This document shows positions 29,378 through 37,467 of a DNA stretch of 42,264 bases, piece by piece. The notes under the pieces were generated by a model that saw only the letters and a list, made by a program, of their open reading frames with translations, did no database searches and was not told where the DNA came from. Origin of the DNA: Chloroflexota bacterium (GTDB lineage: Bacteria; Chloroflexota; Dormibacteria; Dormibacterales; Dormibacteraceae); the NCBI GenBank assembly GCA_005881275.1, contig VBEF01000075.1, positions 1-42,264 on the forward strand. The letters are read 5' to 3'. The position numbers were made by a program, and so were the translations under genes. Position 1 is the stretch's first letter, and each line of letters opens with the position of its first letter.

Positions 29378-30148
29378 GTGCCCGCAGGCTCCCTTTTCGA
29401 CCTGTCAGGGCGTGTCGCGCTGGTGACCGGAGCCAGCCGTGGCATCGGAAGCGCGATCGCCGAGATCCTCGCCGAGCATGGAGCCCAGGTCGTCCTCTCG
29501 AGCCGCAAGCAGGCGGACCTCGACACTGAAGCAGAGCGGATCAACGCCCTGTACCCGGAGAAGGCCGTGGCGATCGCCGCCCACGCCGGCAAGCAGGACG
29601 ACCTGGAGCGGCTCGTCCAGCAGGCCATGGAGCGCTTCTCCCGGATCGACATCCTGATCAACAACGCCGCCACCAACCCTTACTTTGGGCCGGTTCTGGG
29701 CGCCGAGCTGAGCGCATGGGACAAGACCTTCGAGGTGAACCTCCGCGGGATCTTTGTCCTGACGCAGCAGGTCTACCGGGCCTCGATGGAAGCGCACGGC
29801 GGGGCCATCGTCAACATCGCGAGCATCGGCGGCATCCGGCCCGGTCTCGGCCTTGGCGTCTACAACGTTTCCAAGGCGGCCTTGATCATGCTGACCCGCC
29901 AGCTGGCCCGAGAGCTCGGCGGACAGGTGCGCGTCAACGCGGTCGCGCCAGGCCTGGTCAAAACTCGATTCGCCGAAGCGTTGTGGGGCAACCAGGAGAT
30001 CCTCGACCGTGTCCTGGCGCAGAACCCGATGGGCCGGATCGGCGTACCCAGCGAGGTCGCCGCGGCGGTTCTCTTCCTGGCCTCCGACGCGGCTAGCTAC
30101 GTGAACGGTGAGGTGCTCGTCGTGGACGGAGGCGGCGGCGAGGTTTAG
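29378..30148 (+). CDS. Short-chain dehydrogenase/reductase
   Basis: A 256-aa classical SDR. The cofactor motif is TGASRGIG (about 17-24), NNAA is present at about 92-95, the catalytic Ser lies in NIASIGG, and Tyr-Lys in YNVSKAAL (about 159-166). RVNAVAPGLVKTRFAE follows, and the C-terminus VNGEVLVVDGGGG is typical. The R in SSRKQAD after strand 2 suggests NADP(H). Substrate unknown. GTG 29378 is chosen from the -10 element; an upstream GTG at 29357 would add seven residues. The 3' end overlaps the convergent epimerase gene by 56 bases. Confidence 0.92.
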   Translation: MPAGSLFDLSGRVALVTGASRGIGSAIAEILAEHGAQVVLSSRKQADLDTEAERINALYPEKAVAIAAHAGKQDDLERLVQQAMERFSRIDILINNAATNPYFGPVLGAELSAWDKTFEVNLRGIFVLTQQVYRASMEAHGGAIVNIASIGGIRPGLGLGVYNVSKAALIMLTRQLARELGGQVRVNAVAPGLVKTRFAEALWGNQEILDRVLAQNPMGRIGVPSEVAAAVLFLASDAASYVNGEVLVVDGGGGEV

Positions 30149-31247
30149 CCTCGCCAGGCGCCGCGGCCAGAACGGCATCAGCGCCGACCTCACCATCGCC
30201 ATTCGTCGATGCGACCTGGCGGCTGTGGATGAAGTCTTCCAGCTCCTTCTCGTACTGGTAAGCGTGTCGGTCCGGCTCGTAGCGAAGGACGCGGCGCTGC
30301 TGGATGAAGTCCTCGAAAGCGGCGCGGGTGTCGCGCGCGGCACGAAAGCCAAGCTCGCGAGCGGCCTTGGCTGTCGATAGGGTGCGTCCCCAGCGCAGCA
30401 GGTCGAGCAGCTGGGGCGAGAGAAAGGCGATGCCCGCCCTGCGGATGGCCAACGCGGCGAGGCCGAGCCCGAGAGGAGGGAGCAGCGGGGCATGCAGCTT
30501 GCCGGCTGAATCGAGCAGCGTAGACAGCGGCTCGTTGCCCGCCGGCGCGATGTTGTACGCCCCTCCCGGTCCTCGCTTGGTCGCCAGGACCATCGCATCG
30601 ATGCAGTCGTCGCGATGGATGAGCTGGACCGGCGGGTCGTAGCCGATCACCGTTGGCACCACCTCGAGGTCGAGGTACCGGGCAAGAGGCTGCGGCTCGT
30701 CTGGGTTCAGGCTGTTGCCGAACCTCAGGGCGAGGATGGTGATATGCGGATTGCGCACCGCGAAGTCGCTCGCATAGGACTCGACCTCGACGATGTCGCG
30801 CACGAACTGGTGCCGCGAGTTGATGTCGAGGCGGTGATCCTCGCGCAGGCCTGTCGGGAGGTCGAACCGCGAGCCGTACACGTGGCCTGAGGATTTCAGC
30901 ACGAAGCGACGTACCGGGCTGCCCTCGCTGGCACAGCCCGCGAGCAGGTTCAGGGTGCCGATGACGTTCATCTCGTGCGCTCGCGCCGGGTCCATATCGA
31001 ACGAGTCGACACGCGTCAGCGTGTGCACGACCGTGTCGATACCCACCGCGCGGACGAGCTTGCCGATGAGAGAGTGGCGGATGTCGAGCTTCAGGTAATC
31101 CGCGCGGCCGAGGTCGTAGCGAGGCTCCCGGATGTCGATCCCGATGATGTCCGCGACATCGGGATCTTCCGCCAGGCGCTGCACCACCAGCGCGCCCCAC
31201 CAGCGCGCCACCCCAGTGACGAGGACCCGCCTTCTCTTTGAGGGCAC
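30093..31247 (-). CDS. NAD-dependent epimerase/dehydratase
   Basis: A 384-aa extended SDR. The N-terminal motif VLVTGVARWWGALVV (8-22) has the strand and glycine turn but a modified GxxGxxG (GVARWWG). The IDTVVHTLTRVDSFD strand 4, the Ser in LKSSGHVYGSR and a Tyr-x-x-x-Lys-like position (ESYASDF, Lys absent) follow. The C-terminal extension is Arg/Ala-rich (RRRLRPRRAPHRSRS). The altered motifs suggest a non-canonical or regulatory member. It starts with GTG 31247; TAGACT lies nine bases upstream. Confidence 0.8.
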   Translation of the reverse strand: MPSKRRRVLVTGVARWWGALVVQRLAEDPDVADIIGIDIREPRYDLGRADYLKLDIRHSLIGKLVRAVGIDTVVHTLTRVDSFDMDPARAHEMNVIGTLNLLAGCASEGSPVRRFVLKSSGHVYGSRFDLPTGLREDHRLDINSRHQFVRDIVEVESYASDFAVRNPHITILALRFGNSLNPDEPQPLARYLDLEVVPTVIGYDPPVQLIHRDDCIDAMVLATKRGPGGAYNIAPAGNEPLSTLLDSAGKLHAPLLPPLGLGLAALAIRRAGIAFLSPQLLDLLRWGRTLSTAKAARELGFRAARDTRAAFEDFIQQRRVLRYEPDRHAYQYEKELEDFIHSRQVASTNGDGEVGADAVLAAAPGEAKPRRRLRPRRAPHRSRS

Positions 31248-31308
31248 TACCCCACCAGTCTATGAGGCGGGCCCCTCCGTTCGGCTTGGCCGAAGTTGCT
31301 CGTCAGCC

Positions 31309-33711
31309 TCAGTACGTTCGCTTGATGACGTCGCGTTCCATGAGGATCACGGCCTTCGAGGCGCTGTCGAGAAGAGGCGATTTGGCCTGTCTGAGCGCGA
31401 ACTCGAGCTGGCGCAGGAGCGAGTAGACGGCCTTCATCGCCTTGATGGCATCGCCGATGTCGACGTTCGCCGGCAGCGGGATCTTGTCGAGCGGCTCACC
31501 CGAAGACCACCGGTACGCGAAGTCGATGTAGTCGTGCGACGGCGAGCGTAGGTTGGGCTCATCCAGATCGCGCTCCATGTCGGCGAACCTGAAGTAGAGG
31601 GACCGGATGAGCCGTGCGGTTTGCGCGATCGCAGGTGTCGGATAGCGACGAGGTCCGCGCGACTGCCGGTCCCCGCGCCGCTCCCTGTCCTCGGCGGCCA
31701 GCATGACCATCACGCCGCACAGCTCTTCAGGCGTGAGCCCCTCGAACCAACCGAGCCAGACAGCTTCCGCCACCAGGATCGTGTTCTCGCCGTACACGCG
31801 GGCTGCGAACAGGCCCTTGTCGGTGGGCTTGTTCTTCTGGAGGAAGCCGGCCTCGTCAAGGATCCTCGCCAGACGCCGCAGCTTGCGCGGGTACTCATCC
31901 ATCTGGCCGGTGACCTCGCGCTGGCCTTTGTCCAGCTCTTGCTGCAGGGTGCGGATCTCGCCGTATTTCTGCAGGAGCTCGCCGAATCGTGGCGAGCGGA
32001 CCACCTTCAGCTTGCGCTGGCGCTCGAGCAAGCCCTTGGCCTCGATCTCGAGTCGCTGCGCCACCCTGCCCGCGTGGCCCGCCGACCGGTCCCGGCGCCC
32101 CCGGCGCCCCCGTCTCTCGGCGCCGGCCTCGCGGCGCAAGCGCTTGAGCTCGATCCGGATCGCGCGCCGGCGGTCCTCGATCTTGAAGTATTGCGCGACG
32201 TCCTCGATCGAGATCTGCGGGTCGTCCCACATTCGTTTGCTGTCCGCGAGCTGCTCGCGGACGTTGGCGAGCCGCTCCCCGGCGTCGGACGCGGCCAGCC
32301 TCTTCTGAAACTGTCCGAACGAGCGCTGCATCAGCTCCTCGGCCTCCTCGGGCGTGTAGACCCGAAGCAGGTTGAGCGCCATGTTGTAGCTCGGAAGGAA
32401 CTTGGACTCGACGACGAGCGTCGGGCCCATCGCGACCTCATAGATCGTTCCGACCTCGACGTCGGCCTCTTTGAGGATGGCGCCGTGGCCGATTACGTCG
32501 ATGCCGCGGCGCCCCGCCCGCCCCATCAACTGCGTCAGCTCGCCAGTGGTCAGGGTCGAGAAGTTGACGCCGTCGAACTTTGTGAATGACGAGACGACCA
32601 CTCCACGTGCCGGCATGTTGATGCCGAGCGAAAGCGTCTCGGTGGCGAACACGACCTTGATCAGTCCGCGCTGAAACAGCTCCTCGACCATCTCCTTGTG
32701 GTACGGCAGCAGCCCCGCATGATGCTCGGCGAGGCCGCGCCGCAGCAAACGCGCGTCCACCATGCGGCGGAAGAGCGCCTCTTCGTCCTTGTCCCTCAAC
32801 CCCTGCAAGCGCTCGGCGGCGACGCGGTCGATGGCTTCCTTCTCCGCCGCGGTCGTGAGGTCGAGCTCGTGATACGCGCACCGCTGAAGCGCTTCGCGGC
32901 AGCCACGGCGCGAAAAGATGAAGTAGATCGCCGGCAGCATCTCGAGGCGGCGCAGCTCAGGGATCACGTGCAGCAGGTCGTTCGACGGAAGGCCGCGATA
33001 TCCGCCTATCCGGTAAGACGCTTCCTCCTCCTGGGCCGCCCTGCTCCAGGTGCGCTGGTCGATGGCGCCGTCGTCCTTGAACAGCGGATGGAAGCGGTTG
33101 TTGATCGCGAGCCACATCTTCAGCTCGACCGGACGCACATCGTGGAACACCGTCTCCATGCCGCCGCGGTTTTCGGCCATCCAGTCGGCGATCTCCCGGT
33201 AGTTGCCGATCGTCGCCGACAGGCCGACGAGCTTGATCGTGCGCGGCGCCTGGATGACGATCTCCTCCCACACCGACCCGCGTGGGAAGTCGTCGATGTA
33301 GTGCACCTCGTCGAGCACGACGTAACGGACCAGGTCGAGGCGCGCGGGGTCTTCGTAGATGAGGTTGCGCAGGATCTCCGTCGTCATCACGACGACCGGC
33401 GCGTCGTCGTTGATCGTGTTCTCGCCGGTCACGAGACCGACCGTGCCTTCGCCGTAGGCGCGGACGAAGTCGTGATACTTCTGATTGCTCAGCGCCTTGA
33501 GCGGAGTGGTGTAAAGGACTTTCCCGCCGTCTCGGAGCGCCCTGAAGATCGCGTATTCCGCCACGATCGTCTTGCCGCTCGAGGTCGGCGCGCTGACCAG
33601 CACCCCGCCTTGCCCACGATCGAGCTTCTCGATGGCTTCGCGCTGGAAAGGATCGAGGTTGAAGGGCAGCGATTCCTCGAACTCTTCGATCAGCGACTCG
33701 ATTGCTTTCAC
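31309..33711 (-). CDS. Ski2/Mtr4-like (HelY-type) superfamily 2 helicase
   Basis: An 800-aa ATP-dependent RNA/DNA helicase. Motif I is APTSSGKT (41-48), Ia TPLKALSNQKY, the DExH box DEVH at 134-137, motif III GLSATIGN, and motif VI QLMGRAGRRGID near 400. The C-terminal part (about 600-800) resembles the DSHCT domain of Ski2/Dob1, and the middle is charged (RRRAIRIELKRLRREAGAERR). HelY of mycobacteria is the nearest named bacterial relative. Such proteins probably unwind structured RNA. It overlaps the upstream DUF503 gene by four bases, so the two are co-transcribed. Confidence 0.92.
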   Translation of the reverse strand: MKAIESLIEEFEESLPFNLDPFQREAIEKLDRGQGGVLVSAPTSSGKTIVAEYAIFRALRDGGKVLYTTPLKALSNQKYHDFVRAYGEGTVGLVTGENTINDDAPVVVMTTEILRNLIYEDPARLDLVRYVVLDEVHYIDDFPRGSVWEEIVIQAPRTIKLVGLSATIGNYREIADWMAENRGGMETVFHDVRPVELKMWLAINNRFHPLFKDDGAIDQRTWSRAAQEEEASYRIGGYRGLPSNDLLHVIPELRRLEMLPAIYFIFSRRGCREALQRCAYHELDLTTAAEKEAIDRVAAERLQGLRDKDEEALFRRMVDARLLRRGLAEHHAGLLPYHKEMVEELFQRGLIKVVFATETLSLGINMPARGVVVSSFTKFDGVNFSTLTTGELTQLMGRAGRRGIDVIGHGAILKEADVEVGTIYEVAMGPTLVVESKFLPSYNMALNLLRVYTPEEAEELMQRSFGQFQKRLAASDAGERLANVREQLADSKRMWDDPQISIEDVAQYFKIEDRRRAIRIELKRLRREAGAERRGRRGRRDRSAGHAGRVAQRLEIEAKGLLERQRKLKVVRSPRFGELLQKYGEIRTLQQELDKGQREVTGQMDEYPRKLRRLARILDEAGFLQKNKPTDKGLFAARVYGENTILVAEAVWLGWFEGLTPEELCGVMVMLAAEDRERRGDRQSRGPRRYPTPAIAQTARLIRSLYFRFADMERDLDEPNLRSPSHDYIDFAYRWSSGEPLDKIPLPANVDIGDAIKAMKAVYSLLRQLEFALRQAKSPLLDSASKAVILMERDVIKRTY

Positions 33712-34010
33712 AGCGGAACCCGCTCCGTGGAGACGTCGGTGATCCGGGCGCCGTCGGCGTGCGCCTCGATATACGTGAGCGCGGCTGCCAGGACGCGATC
33801 CGCCTGGCGAGCGTCACCGCTGACGGTCGCTATCGCGATCTCCGCCAGCTGCCAGCGATCCAGCTCACCGACTTCGGCCGCCGCCACCTTCAGCTCCTGA
33901 CGCAGGCGGCGAAGCAGCCCGCTGATCACCTGCCGCTTCGATTTCAGGGATCCGCTTTCGGGCATGTGGATGACGACGCGCATGAGTCCGACCGTCAGGG
34001 CAGCAGGCAT
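33708..34010 (-). CDS. DUF503 family protein (YlxP-like)
   Basis: A 100-aa ferredoxin-like small protein. VGLMRVVIHMPESGSLKSKRQVISGLLRRLRQEL (about 7-40) and the VAAAEVGELDRWQLAEIAIATVSGD block (about 42-66) match DUF503/YlxP. That family is often near nusA-infB-rbfA and linked to ribosome or RNA function. Here it leads a two-gene transcript with an RNA-type helicase, which fits an RNA role. A minus-strand TAATCT lies nine bases before the ATG, within the symmetric element shared with pyrE. Confidence 0.88.
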   Translation of the reverse strand: MPAALTVGLMRVVIHMPESGSLKSKRQVISGLLRRLRQELKVAAAEVGELDRWQLAEIAIATVSGDARQADRVLAAALTYIEAHADGARITDVSTERVPL

Positions 34011-34018
34011 CCTTCAGC

Positions 34019-34025
34019 TAGATTA
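34019..34025. promoter_or_regulatory. Symmetric bidirectional -10 element TAGATTA
   Basis: TAGATT (plus) ends six bases before pyrE GTG 34031. TAATCT (minus, 34025-34020) ends nine bases before the DUF503 ATG 34010. Both hexamers share the same 7 bp in a 20-bp divergent gap. Confidence 0.55.
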
Positions 34026-34030
34026 GGTCG

Positions 34031-34564
34031 GTGAAGGCGGGGGCTGAGTTGCGCGAGCTTGGGCGCGACCTGGTGAAGGCTTCATACCTCAAAGGCGATT
34101 TCGTGCTGCGGTCAGGCCGCCGCTCGAATCGCTACTTCGACAAGTTTCTGTTCGAAACCGACCCTGTGCTGCTCAAGCGACTGGGACATCATCTCGCGGG
34201 GCTCGTGCCCCAAGAGACGCGGCGCCTCGCCGCGCCGGAGCTGGGTGCGGTTTTGCTAGGTGGCGCGGTGTCGATGGAGACCGGCTTGCCTCTTCTGCTC
34301 GTGCGCAAGGAGGCGAAAGGCTACGGCACCGCGAAACAGCTCGAGGGCCGCTTCACCGAAGGCGAGCGCGTCAGCGTGATCGAGGACATCGTCACCACCG
34401 GCGGTGATTCGCTGCGCTCGGTGCAAGCTCTGCGCGAGGCGGGCCTCGAGGTGATCCACCTGATCGTGGTCCTCGATCGAGGTGAGGGTGGCGAAGAAAA
34501 CATCCGCGAGGCCGGCATCCCATACGCGCCGCTCTTCCGCATTCAAGACCTTGAACTTGACTGA
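34031..34564 (+). CDS. pyrE: Orotate phosphoribosyltransferase
   Basis: Transfers ribose-5-phosphate from PRPP to orotate to give OMP, the fifth step of pyrimidine synthesis. The 177-aa protein contains FVLRSGRRSNRYFDKFLF (24-41, orotate-binding), LLVRKEAKGYGTAKQLEG (about 89-106, catalytic-loop lysines) and the PRPP loop VSVIEDIVTTGGDSLRS (114-130). The GTG start has TAGATT exactly six bases upstream, so the mRNA is probably leaderless. It overlaps pyrC by eight bases. Confidence 0.95.
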   Translation: MKAGAELRELGRDLVKASYLKGDFVLRSGRRSNRYFDKFLFETDPVLLKRLGHHLAGLVPQETRRLAAPELGAVLLGGAVSMETGLPLLLVRKEAKGYGTAKQLEGRFTEGERVSVIEDIVTTGGDSLRSVQALREAGLEVIHLIVVLDRGEGGEENIREAGIPYAPLFRIQDLELD

Positions 34565-35921
34565 GCTTCTGATTCGGGGTGGGACCGTTTATACGCCCGA
34601 CGGCCCGCGCCAGGCGGATGTGCACGTGACCGATGGCGTGATCACTCGCGTGGAACCTCGGCTCGCCGCGAACGGCAAGGCCGTCGACGCCACTGGCATG
34701 TACGTTCTGCCGGGCGCCGTCGACGTCCACGTCCACAGCCGCGATCCCGGGTTTACCGAGAAGGAGGACTTTGGAACGCTGACCGCAGCCGCGGCAGCCG
34801 GCGGCGTCACCACCGTGGTGGATATGCCGAACACCGTGCCGGCCGTCGACAGCGCGGGGGTGCTGGAGTCAAAGGCGGCGATGGCCCACAGCAAGGCGCG
34901 TGTCGACTTTGGGCTGTGGGGCCTGCTGCGGTCGGGCACGACGCCCGAGCAGCTGGAGGACATGGCCGCCGCGGGGGCGGTCGGTTTCAAGGCCTACCTG
35001 GCCTACTCGTTCAGCCTGAGTCGCAAGCAGGTCCTCTACTCACCTGGCGTCGAGGATCCCGACCTCGAAGCGCCCGCCGATTACGGCACGCTGGCCCGCC
35101 TCGCGCCGGTGGTCGCGCAGCTCGGCCTGCCGCTTGCAATCCACGCCGAAGATCCGACGGTTCTTGCCGCGTTTCGGCGGCCGCTGCTCACCTACGACGA
35201 CCTTCTCGAATCGCGGCCGCCCGACGCCGAAGCAGTGGCGGTCTCGGCGGCGGCAGCCGTAGCCAGGGAATCTGGCGTTCACCTTCACATCGCGCATCTC
35301 TCCAGCGCGCTCGGATTGCAGGCGGCGGAAGATGCGATGCAAGTTGGCACCTCGATGAGCCTCGAGACCTGCCCGCAGTTCCTGCTCCTGACCTCGCAGG
35401 ACTTCGATCGGGTTGGGACGGCGATGAAGATGCTTCCGCCGATCCGAACCGCGGCCGACCGCGACGCTCTCGTAGACGGGTTGAGGAGAGGCGTCATCAG
35501 CATCGTGAGCACCGACCATGCGCCGCACACCGACGAGGAGAAGTCGCAGGACTTCGAGCGGGCGCCTGCCGGCAGCCCGGGCGTGCAGACGCTGTATCTG
35601 AGCTGCTTGCAGCTGGCGAAAGACCTGGGCGATGTGTGGAGGGCGCCGCGATGGGCCAGCCAGGCCCCCGCGGAGCTCGTCGGGCTGGGCGAACACAAGG
35701 GAGCGATCGCGCCGGGATTTGACGCGGACATCGTGATCGTCGATCCCAGAGGCAAGACCAGCGTCCAGGCCGAGCACATGCGCTCCCGCCAGCGCCATGC
35801 CGCCCTCGCCGGCAAGGAGTTCGATTTCGAGGTCAAGGAGGTTTTCCTGCGCGGCGAGCCGGTCACGCGCGGATCCAGAACCCGGGGTCGGATGGTTCGC
35901 CCGGCGATGGTCGCGGGATGA
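34557..35921 (+). CDS. pyrC: Dihydroorotase (class I, AllB-like)
   Basis: Zinc amidohydrolase closing carbamoyl-aspartate to dihydroorotate in pyrimidine synthesis. From TTG 34557 (inside the pyrE stop region) it has 454 aa. Metal ligands are His58 and His60 in DVHVHSRDPG, the carboxylated Lys145 in GFKAYLAY, His in LAIHAEDP, His in HIAHLSSALG and Asp in VSTDHAPHTDEEK. Related allantoinases and hydantoinases look alike; the pyrE context decides for dihydroorotase. The frame is open upstream to an ATG at 34482 that would overlap pyrE by 83 bases, which I reject. Confidence 0.93.
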   Translation: MTELLIRGGTVYTPDGPRQADVHVTDGVITRVEPRLAANGKAVDATGMYVLPGAVDVHVHSRDPGFTEKEDFGTLTAAAAAGGVTTVVDMPNTVPAVDSAGVLESKAAMAHSKARVDFGLWGLLRSGTTPEQLEDMAAAGAVGFKAYLAYSFSLSRKQVLYSPGVEDPDLEAPADYGTLARLAPVVAQLGLPLAIHAEDPTVLAAFRRPLLTYDDLLESRPPDAEAVAVSAAAAVARESGVHLHIAHLSSALGLQAAEDAMQVGTSMSLETCPQFLLLTSQDFDRVGTAMKMLPPIRTAADRDALVDGLRRGVISIVSTDHAPHTDEEKSQDFERAPAGSPGVQTLYLSCLQLAKDLGDVWRAPRWASQAPAELVGLGEHKGAIAPGFDADIVIVDPRGKTSVQAEHMRSRQRHAALAGKEFDFEVKEVFLRGEPVTRGSRTRGRMVRPAMVAG

Positions 35922-36382
35922 AGATCCTGCTCCTTGGCGTTGCCGGGGTGATATTGACATTGGCCTGCTCGATCCCCGGCGCCTCAACCGCGTCCCCTGC
36001 AGCCTCCGGGAGCCCGCCGGGCACACCGCTCGCCAAAGCCTCAGGCTCGCTTGGCGCGCAGGTTCCGATGCCGCCGGATTTCCCAACGGACGTTCCGATC
36101 TATCCCGGTGCTCGCCTGACCGCGGGCGCCGGCTTTACGTCGACGGGCCAGGAGGCGTGGGGGATGGAGTGGCAGACGCTGGACGGCGTCGCCAAGGTTC
36201 AGCCCTTTTACGCCAAGCAGCTCAACCAGGGTGACTGGCTGGTCAAGTTTGCGGACAGCCCACCAGGCTCGTTCAAGGGGACGTTCGCGCGCAAGAGCAA
36301 TTCCCGCGTTTCGGGCACCCTGTCGGCCGGCACCTCGTCGGGCGTGACCAAGATCCTGATGACCCTGGTGATGCCGCGCTAG
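35918..36382 (+). CDS. Putative lipoprotein, unknown
   Basis: A 154-aa exported protein with signal segment MKILLLGVAGVILTLAC (lipobox Cys17), a low-complexity Ser/Pro/Ala linker (20-50) and a folded domain from PPDFPTDVPIYPGARL. The FPTDVPIYPGA motif recurs in many secreted proteins of soil bacteria and starts a small alpha/beta domain; KVQPFYAKQLNQGDW is the helix of that domain. The ATG overlaps the pyrC stop (ATGA). The function is unknown and unrelated to pyrimidines as far as visible. Confidence 0.72.
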   Translation: MKILLLGVAGVILTLACSIPGASTASPAASGSPPGTPLAKASGSLGAQVPMPPDFPTDVPIYPGARLTAGAGFTSTGQEAWGMEWQTLDGVAKVQPFYAKQLNQGDWLVKFADSPPGSFKGTFARKSNSRVSGTLSAGTSSGVTKILMTLVMPR

Positions 36383-36386
36383 CTCG

Positions 36387-36974
36387 CTAGGCTCTCGCTC
36401 CGGCACCCCTGAAGATCGGATTCTGGGCCAGCTCCCTCTCCAGGCTCGTGGCCGGGCCGTGGCCGGGGTAGAGCGCCGTGGAGGGTGGCAGGCGGAGGAG
36501 CTTGGTGCCGATGCTCATCATCTGACGGCGAAGATCGGTTTCGGGCATCTGCCGTCCGATGCCGCCCGCCAGGATCGTGTCGCCGACGAACGCGTGGTTG
36601 GCGATCACAAAGCACAGGCTGCCCGGCGTATGCCCGGGCGTGTGGAGGACCTGAACTTTGAGGTCGCCGAAGTCCAGCTCGTCGCCGTCCACCAGGTAGC
36701 GGTCGGCTGAGCGAAGGAACTGCTTGGCGTCGGCGGAGTGGATCCCCGTCTCACCTCCGGTCGCGGCTTTGACACCGTCTTTTCCGCCAACGTGGCCGGG
36801 GTGTCCGTGCGTCGCCAGGATGTACTTGATGGTCAGGCCGGCCGCCTGCTCGACGATCTTGTCGGCAGGCTGGCCTGGGTCGATCACAACCGCTTCTTTG
36901 GAGCTCGCGTCCGAGACGATGTAAGAGTTGACCTCACGGTCGAGCTTGACCTTGACGATGCTGAGCTTGGCCAC
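36387..36974 (-). CDS. MBL-fold hydrolase (glyoxalase II-like) with altered metal motif
   Basis: A 195-aa protein of the glyoxalase II/MBL family. LATHGHPGH (53-61) stands where THxHxDH is expected. The first three His positions are kept, but the metal-2 Asp is Gly60 (codon GGC instead of GAC). Other elements are normal: HTPGHTPGSLCF (about 111-122), FVGDTIL (Asp bridging) and LYPGHGP near the C-terminus. Loss of that Asp usually removes the second metal, so it may be a one-metal or inactive variant. GTG start; convergent with the lipoprotein gene at four bases. Confidence 0.88.
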   Translation of the reverse strand: MAKLSIVKVKLDREVNSYIVSDASSKEAVVIDPGQPADKIVEQAAGLTIKYILATHGHPGHVGGKDGVKAATGGETGIHSADAKQFLRSADRYLVDGDELDFGDLKVQVLHTPGHTPGSLCFVIANHAFVGDTILAGGIGRQMPETDLRRQMMSIGTKLLRLPPSTALYPGHGPATSLERELAQNPIFRGAGARA

Positions 36975-36981
36975 AGATCAG

Positions 36982-36987
36982 TATTTA
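36982..36987. promoter_or_regulatory. Shared AT-rich -10-like element TATTTA/TAAATA
   Basis: TATTTA lies six bases before ATG 36994 (plus). Its complement TAAATA lies seven bases before GTG 36974 (minus) in a 19-bp divergent gap. It matches the plan of the 8223 and 34019 elements but the hexamer is less canonical. Confidence 0.35.
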
Positions 36988-36993
36988 CCGCAA

Positions 36994-37095
36994 ATGGAGC
37001 GCGCAGCGGTGGTTGGCTTTGCGATCTTGCTGCTCTTGATCTGCGCGTACTGGACGTACGGCTACTTCAGGCGCCGTTCGAGAAAGCGTTTCTAG
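36994..37095 (+). CDS. 33-residue single-pass membrane microprotein
   Basis: ATG 36994 opens a 33-codon frame: MERAAVVGFAILLLLICAYW, then TYGYFRRRSRKRF and stop. One hydrophobic helix (5-20) is followed by an aromatic collar and a very basic tail, a positive-inside pattern implying N-out/C-in. TATTTA lies six bases upstream. Such peptides often modulate membrane complexes. It is too short for homology by eye; coding status rests on composition, promoter position and a clear fit between flanking elements. Confidence 0.5.
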   Translation: MERAAVVGFAILLLLICAYWTYGYFRRRSRKRF

Positions 37096-37097
37096 GA

Positions 37098-37134
37098 CCC
37101 TCCGTCCGGCTTCGCCGGACACCTCCCGAGGAGC
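37098..37134. repeat. Intergenic palindromic repeat element
   Basis: CCCTCC then GTCCGGC-TTC-GCCGGAC (37104-37120), ACCTCCC and GAGGAG. It has the same plan as the element inside the GT87 gene at 5404-5446, with a different first stem. It follows the stop of the microprotein directly and may also end its transcript. Confidence 0.65.
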
Positions 37135-37150
37135 AGCGACGAGCCGCCGG

Positions 37151-37450
37151 CTAGTGCTCCAGGGCTTCCTGGATCCTCAGCCGAAGGGCGTCAAGCGAAT
37201 CGAACTTGTCCAGCGGTGGCTTGGCGCGCGGGCGGTCGGGGTACTTGGCAACCTGGACCGCCTCGAGCAGCAGCTCGATCTCGTCCGGCGAGAAGTTCAT
37301 GGTCTTGAGGACGACGGGCTCCTCCTTTACTTTGCCGGGGCGGTCGACTGCATCCTTGATCACGTCGTCGGTGTCGGACACCACCTGCGGCCGCGTGGGC
37401 CTGAAGAGGTCCTCCGAACCAACCAGTGCTACGCGCTTGAATGTCGGCAT
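37151..37450 (-). CDS. Small acidic protein, putative ParA partner
   Basis: A 99-aa protein downstream of the parA-like gene with a 17-base gap. Its N-terminus is basic (MPTFKRVALV ... FRPTRPQVV) and the rest is acidic and helical (SPDEIELLLEAVQVAKYP, then FDSLDALRLRIQEALEH). It lacks a ParB HTH. Short basic N-termini that stimulate the ATPase are common among partners of orphan ParA proteins, so a partner role is a reasonable hypothesis. No family is recognised. Confidence 0.6.
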   Translation of the reverse strand: MPTFKRVALVGSEDLFRPTRPQVVSDTDDVIKDAVDRPGKVKEEPVVLKTMNFSPDEIELLLEAVQVAKYPDRPRAKPPLDKFDSLDALRLRIQEALEH

Positions 37451-37467
37451 TTCTTCAGTTGACCCCT

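Noticed and set aside
31621-33900. Long plus-strand frames (322 and 400 codons) opposite the helicase gene
   Set aside because: Antisense shadows of a well-recognised 800-aa helicase, with low-complexity translated sequence and no start signals.
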